From NCBI GenBank assembly GCA_002409785.1, contig DHOX01000071.1, positions 7,828 through 24,337 of the forward strand: DNA of 16,510 nt, in the 5' to 3' direction. Shown one piece after another: positions 12,699-16,510 of this stretch; the stretch's first letter is position 1; each line of letters begins with the position of its first letter. A program made the translations under genes and the position numbers. The notes beneath the pieces are model-generated. The model did not search any database, was not told the origin of the DNA, and saw only the letters and a program-made list of their open reading frames with translations. Source of the DNA: Prevotella sp. UBA5379 (lineage in GTDB: Bacteria; Bacteroidota; Bacteroidia; Bacteroidales; Bacteroidaceae).

Positions 12699-14051
12699 AT
12701 GGAACGAGAAAAATTTGGAAGTAAGATAGGAATGATCCTGGCTACAGCCGGTTCGGCTGTAGGATTAGGTAATATATGGCGATTTCCTTATATGACAGGA
12801 CATGATGGCGGGGCAGCCTTCATCCTGACTTATATTGGTTGCGTACTTGTTTTAGGTATACCGGGGATTATCAGTGAATTTGTTGTCGGCAGGCATTCTG
12901 CTGCAAATGCTGCCAGGGCTTATCGCAAGATGTCGCATGGAGGTCCGGGGGGGATCATCGGATATATAGGTATTTTTACTTCTATGATGATTCTGGGCTT
13001 TTATGCAGTAGTGGCCGGTTGGTGCCTGCAATATCTTTTTGCTTCCATTTTAGGCCAGATTCATGGGAATGCACAAGAGGTGAATACTTATTTCCAGAGT
13101 TTTACTGCTAATCCTTTACGGCCTGTGTTCTGGACGATAGCATTTCTTTTGCTAACGCATTTTGTCGTAGTCAAAGGAGTGCGTAAAGGCTTGGAAAAGG
13201 CTTCCAGCATCATGATGCCTCTACTGTTTCTCATGTTGATCCTGATCGTGATCGTCTCCTGTTTGCTGCCACACGCCTCCCGGGGTATTCTGTTCCTTTT
13301 CAAACCAGATTTTTCAAAATTGACTCCTCATGTCATCTTTGATGCCTTGGGACAGGCTTTTTTCTCGTTGAGTTTGGGATCGGCATGTCTTTGTACGTAT
13401 GCTTCTTATTTTAACCGTCAGTCTAAATTGGCTACTTCCGCTTCTCAGATCGCATTGATTGATACCGGAGTTGCTATTCTGGCCGGACTGATGATCTTTC
13501 CTGCAGCTTTCTCTGTAGGGATTAATCCGGATAGTGGTCCCGCCTTGATTTTCCTCACTCTGCCCAACGTGTTCCAACAAGCTTTTGGATCCGTTCCGGT
13601 GATCGGATATATAGTCGCGGTCTTATTTTATGCGTTACTAGCACTAGCTGCCCTTACCTCTACAATCTCTATGCATGAGATCGGCACGTCCTTTTTCTAT
13701 GAGGAATTTCATCTGACCAGGAAGAAGGGGGCTTGGATAGAGACGATTATCTGCTGTATCATCGGTGTCTTATGTTCTTTGTCAAGTGGAGCGGTGCCGA
13801 GCCTTAAATTGTTTGGAATGTCTTTCTTTGATTTTTGTAATAATCTGACTTCTGACATTCTATTGCCTTTAGGTTCTTTCTTAACGTGTATCCTTATCGG
13901 GTGGTTCGTACCTAAGAAAATCGTGAAGGATGAATATACTAACTGGGGAACACTCAAGGGCCGAACGTTCAATCTCTATTATTTTGCTGTACGCATATTA
14001 TGCCCGTTGTGCATCCTGATTATCTTTTTGCACCAACTTGGTATACTATAG
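12699..14051 (+). CDS. Neurotransmitter:sodium symporter family transporter (second of pair)
   Basis: A 450-aa paralogue of the preceding gene, colinear from FGSKIGMILATAGSAVGLG to FLHQLGIL. It shares TM1 GSAVGLGNIWRFPYMTGHDG, TM3 GFYAVVAGW with Y102, and TM8 LAALTSTIS. Roughly four of five residues match in the first 75 positions, falling elsewhere. The TM6 substrate region differs: FFSLSLGSACLCTYASY (221-237) against FYSLSIAMGC in the first copy, changing the residue equivalent to LeuT F259 from Met to Ser. I infer a tandem duplication with diverged substrate choice. The ATG at 12699 has no Shine-Dalgarno. A perfect inverted repeat overlaps its stop codon. Confidence 0.9.
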   Translation: MEREKFGSKIGMILATAGSAVGLGNIWRFPYMTGHDGGAAFILTYIGCVLVLGIPGIISEFVVGRHSAANAARAYRKMSHGGPGGIIGYIGIFTSMMILGFYAVVAGWCLQYLFASILGQIHGNAQEVNTYFQSFTANPLRPVFWTIAFLLLTHFVVVKGVRKGLEKASSIMMPLLFLMLILIVIVSCLLPHASRGILFLFKPDFSKLTPHVIFDALGQAFFSLSLGSACLCTYASYFNRQSKLATSASQIALIDTGVAILAGLMIFPAAFSVGINPDSGPALIFLTLPNVFQQAFGSVPVIGYIVAVLFYALLALAALTSTISMHEIGTSFFYEEFHLTRKKGAWIETIICCIIGVLCSLSSGAVPSLKLFGMSFFDFCNNLTSDILLPLGSFLTCILIGWFVPKKIVKDEYTNWGTLKGRTFNLYYFAVRILCPLCILIIFLHQLGIL

Positions 14052-14080
14052 TCTTTTCTCCTGCGTTATTCCTATAGTAT
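14043..14080 (+). terminator. Inverted repeat over the stop codon of the second symporter
   Basis: ATACTATAG (14043-14051, containing the TAG stop) and CTATAGTAT (14072-14080) are a perfect 9-bp inverted repeat with a 20-base loop that is pyrimidine-rich. No U-run follows. A second weaker stem, TCCTTC/GAAGGA (14080-14107), overlaps it and could be an alternative fold. It could mark the 3' end of the symporter transcript. Confidence 0.35.
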
Positions 14081-14281
14081 CCTTCACGGCCATGACTGTT
14101 GGAAGGAGCACGCTCGAGGGATGATAACTGTAGAACCTTAAATCTGATACTATGATTTGCAAATTTTTCTGTGTTGTTTTTTCGAAAGTATTTGATCCAT
14201 ATTGTGTAAGTTGGATCTTTCAGGTTAGCAACCAACAACCGCTTTCCACTTTTAGTCTTTAACCTTTAATGGCGGGGAATA

Positions 14282-15211
14282 TTGTTCTTAGGCCGTTTTT
14301 TCTATCTTCAGCGGAGTGACCGGCTGGCTATAGTCGTGATCCTGATAGTTGTCGTGATAGCTTTGTCTGCCGTATTCTTTATCGGAGGGCGGAACAAGCA
14401 GTCTCTGACTTCTTCGGATTCACTTGGACAGTCGCAACGGTATGCCGGATCCTTAGGCTCCAGCAGGAGCTTTTCTGATGAAGGATATGAGCGTCTTCCC
14501 TTGGGAAAGTTGCGCCTGGCCTCCTTTGATCCGAATACGGCAGATAGTGACCAACTGTTACATCTGGGGCTGGCACCATGGCAGGTGAGAAGCATCTATC
14601 ATTACCGTGCTAAAGGGGGAATCTTCCGTAAACCGTCAGATTTTGCACGATTATATGGATTGACGAAGAAGCAGTATCGCGTCTTGAAACCTTATATACA
14701 TATTTCAGATGATTATGCTCCAGCCTCATCCCTTTATTCGTCGGTAGAGAATGGCTTTCCAGAAAAGAGCGGCCGAAAGGATACCACACACTTCAGCTAT
14801 CCTGTCAAGTTACATCCAGGGCAGCAGATCTCCCTGAATACCTCGGATACGGCCTCCTTTCAGAAAATACCAGGTATAGGGAGTGGCTATGCACGGGCTA
14901 TAGTCAATTATCGTGACCGGCTGGGTGGTTTTTACAGTGTCAGGCAGATAGAGGAGATCGGGGGCGTTCCTCCTGAGGCCGAGAAGTTCCTCAAGGTTTC
15001 ACCCTCCGAAGTTCATAAACTGAAGATCAATCAGTTGACCGTTAACCAGCTCCGCCGTCATCCGTACATTAATTTCTATCAGGCTCGTGCTATCTATGAT
15101 TTCCGACGTTTGCACGGCCCGATAAAAAGTTTACGCCAATTGTCAAATGACCGTGATTTTCCTCCTGCTGAAATAGCCCGACTGGAACCTTATATGGATT
15201 ATGGAATGTAA
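14282..15211 (+). CDS. Membrane-anchored helix-hairpin-helix (ComEA-like repeats) protein
   Basis: 309 aa if started at TTG 14282, which GGGGA precedes by 4 bases. The frame has a stop at 14267-14269 and no upstream ATG, and the family N-terminus (RFFYLQRSDRLA, then a membrane helix at about 15-34) matches this start. After a low-complexity Ser/Gly linker come three ComEA-like HhH units. The first is about 81-140 (FDPNTADSDQLLHLGLAPWQ), the second about 183-240 (ISLNTSDTASFQKIPGIGSG) and the third about 247-306 (KINQLTVNQLRRHPYINFYQ). Such repeats usually bind DNA without base preference. In Bacteroidota, members are widespread with unknown role; a DNA-uptake or envelope-DNA function is only an inference. 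It converges with metE. Confidence 0.75.
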   Translation: MFLGRFFYLQRSDRLAIVVILIVVVIALSAVFFIGGRNKQSLTSSDSLGQSQRYAGSLGSSRSFSDEGYERLPLGKLRLASFDPNTADSDQLLHLGLAPWQVRSIYHYRAKGGIFRKPSDFARLYGLTKKQYRVLKPYIHISDDYAPASSLYSSVENGFPEKSGRKDTTHFSYPVKLHPGQQISLNTSDTASFQKIPGIGSGYARAIVNYRDRLGGFYSVRQIEEIGGVPPEAEKFLKVSPSEVHKLKINQLTVNQLRRHPYINFYQARAIYDFRRLHGPIKSLRQLSNDRDFPPAEIARLEPYMDYGM

Positions 15212-15246
15212 GACGAGGGCTGCCTTGATATCACCCTTTTCTCGTC
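15212..15246. terminator. Shared hairpin between convergent HhH gene and metE
   Basis: GACGAG (15212-15217) is the exact complement of CTCGTC (15241-15246). GGG (15217-15219) can extend the stem with CCC (15234-15236), leaving a T-rich bulge. It starts right after the HhH stop and covers the last codons and stop of metE. It could end transcription from both sides; the U-run is poor. Confidence 0.35.
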
Positions 15247-16510
15247 TCCCGGGAATAGATTGTCCGCATTTGCTTGGCTGCGTTGATCATGTGACAGAGT
15301 GATGGCCGGGTCTCTTCCCATCCACGGGTTTTCAACCCACAGTCAGGGTTCACCCAGAGGTATTGAGGATCAATGAGTACTGCGGCCTTCTTGAGCAGAT
15401 GGACAATTTCTTCTACGGATGGGATCCTGGCGGAGTGAATATCGTATACTCCCGGACCGATCTCGTTGGGATAATGAAAATCGCGGAAGACATCCAGCAG
15501 TTCCATTTGTGACCGTGAACATTCTATCGTAATGACATCTGCATCCATACGGGCGATGTCCGTGATGATGTCATTAAATTCTGAATAGCACATGTGCGTA
15601 TGGATCTGTGTCTCGTCTTTTACTCCACTAGAGGCGAGTCTGAAAGAGTCTATGGCCCATTTCAAGTGCACAGGCCATTCCTTTTTCCGTAAGGGTAGAC
15701 CCTCGCGGATGGCCGGTTCATCAATCTGGATAATCCCGATGCCGGCCTTTTCCAGGTCACAGACTTCGTCCCTGATGGCCAGTGCAATCTGTTTGCAGGT
15801 CTCTGATCGGGGCTGATCATTACGGACAAATGACCACTCCAGGATGGTGACAGGACCGGTAAGCATTCCTTTTATCGGCTTTGTAGTCTGGGACTGGGCA
15901 AAGGTGATCCAGTCGACTGTCATCGGGTGTGGCCGGGAGACATCGCCATAGATAATCGGTGGCTTGACACATCGTGAACCATAACTCTGCACCCATCCGT
16001 TTTGAGTAAATGCAAATCCGGAGAGTTGTTCTCCGAAGTACTCCACCATGTCATTGCGTTCAAATTCGCCATGTACGAGTACGTCCAGTCCGATCTTTTC
16101 TTGCCAATGAATGCATCGTGTCATCTCTTCTTTCAGAAATTCCCGGTAAGCTTCGGCTGAAACTTCACCCTTGCGGTATCTGGAACGCCAGTTTCTTACT
16201 TCCTTTGTCTGAGGGAATGATCCTATTGTCGTGGTAGGGAAGAGCGGCAGGTTCAGTTTTTCGTTCTGGATCTTCCTCCGTACCGTGTATGGATGCTGGC
16301 GATGATAATCTTCATCTGTAATTTTGCTGAGTCTGTCTTTCACATTCGCATCATGCACCTTTGCTGACTCTTCTCTTTCCTTCAGATCTCTGTTTTGAGC
16401 CACGTAATGTTTGACGGCCTCTGTATCATTGTTGATGTAGTCTTTCAATGTGGTCAGTTCGTCTGTCTTTTGAAGGGTGAAGGCCATCCATTTCTTGATT
16501 TCAAGAGGCA
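15231..16510 (-). CDS. metE: Cobalamin-independent methionine synthase, C-terminal part
   Basis: The frame remains open to the right edge (PLEIKKWMAFTLQK across the ATG at 16487), so that ATG is internal and the N-terminal half lies outside. The visible 426 residues hold the catalytic C-terminal barrel: FPTTTIGSFPQTKEVR, GEFERNDMVEYFGEQLSG, LTGPVTILEWSF and IQIDEPAIREGLPL. The zinc ligands are present: H and C in HTHMCYSEFND, E in TIECSRS and C in NPDCGLKTRGW. The enzyme transfers a methyl group from 5-methyltetrahydropteroyl-triglutamate to homocysteine, making methionine in the cytoplasm. Any upstream control region, such as a riboswitch, is outside the window. Confidence 0.95.
   Translation of the reverse strand, partial: PLEIKKWMAFTLQKTDELTTLKDYINNDTEAVKHYVAQNRDLKEREESAKVHDANVKDRLSKITDEDYHRQHPYTVRRKIQNEKLNLPLFPTTTIGSFPQTKEVRNWRSRYRKGEVSAEAYREFLKEEMTRCIHWQEKIGLDVLVHGEFERNDMVEYFGEQLSGFAFTQNGWVQSYGSRCVKPPIIYGDVSRPHPMTVDWITFAQSQTTKPIKGMLTGPVTILEWSFVRNDQPRSETCKQIALAIRDEVCDLEKAGIGIIQIDEPAIREGLPLRKKEWPVHLKWAIDSFRLASSGVKDETQIHTHMCYSEFNDIITDIARMDADVITIECSRSQMELLDVFRDFHYPNEIGPGVYDIHSARIPSVEEIVHLLKKAAVLIDPQYLWVNPDCGLKTRGWEETRPSLCHMINAAKQMRTIYSRETRKG

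Overview
The window is a chromosomal segment of a member of the Bacteroidota, most likely order Bacteroidales. Several promoters carry the TAnnTTTG -7 box of that phylum, two of them with a TTTG/TTG -33 element 19-23 bp upstream. Most genes lack a clear Shine-Dalgarno sequence. The gene families (EnvC-like degenerate M23 protein, ArgE-type M20 peptidase, AMP-forming acyl-CoA ligase, PiT-PhoU fusion, helix-hairpin-helix membrane protein, MetE) are all ordinary chromosomal genes. I see no insertion sequence, phage gene, tRNA, rRNA or CRISPR array.

Layout. 1-602 (+): 3' end of a degenerate M23/LytM protein, convergent with an argE-like M20 deacylase (627-1688, -). 1921-5605 (+): an AMP-forming acyl-CoA synthetase with its own promoter, then prfB, a 49-aa single-span membrane protein and a CYTH/triphosphate-tunnel protein; the last two overlap by one base. 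5908-8154 (+): a PiT-family phosphate transporter with a C-terminal PhoU-like cytoplasmic domain. 10717-8213 (-): a candidate 71-aa protein, a PhoB-like response regulator and a PhoR-like histidine kinase, convergent with the transporter. 11213-14051 (+): two tandem paralogous NSS sodium:solute symporters. 14282-15211 (+): a membrane-anchored protein with helix-hairpin-helix repeats, convergent with the C-terminal half of metE, which runs off the right edge.

The most interesting signal is regulatory. The transporter promoter and the promoter of the 71-aa ORF share one geometry: four heptamers at an exact 11-bp pitch (TTGTAAC/TTGTCAT/ATGTCAT-like, the third poor in both; the fourth is also weak at the 71-aa ORF), ending exactly 10 bp before a TAnnTTTG box that lacks a -33 element. 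This resembles a PhoB Pho-box layout adapted to a Bacteroidota promoter. A third array of the same kind points the other way into a gene-free stretch that ends in a stem-loop with a U-rich tail. Together with the PiT-PhoU fusion and the adjacent kinase/regulator pair, this suggests a compact local phosphate-response unit with a possible new small protein and possibly a small RNA. The assignment is inferred from sequence and has not been tested.
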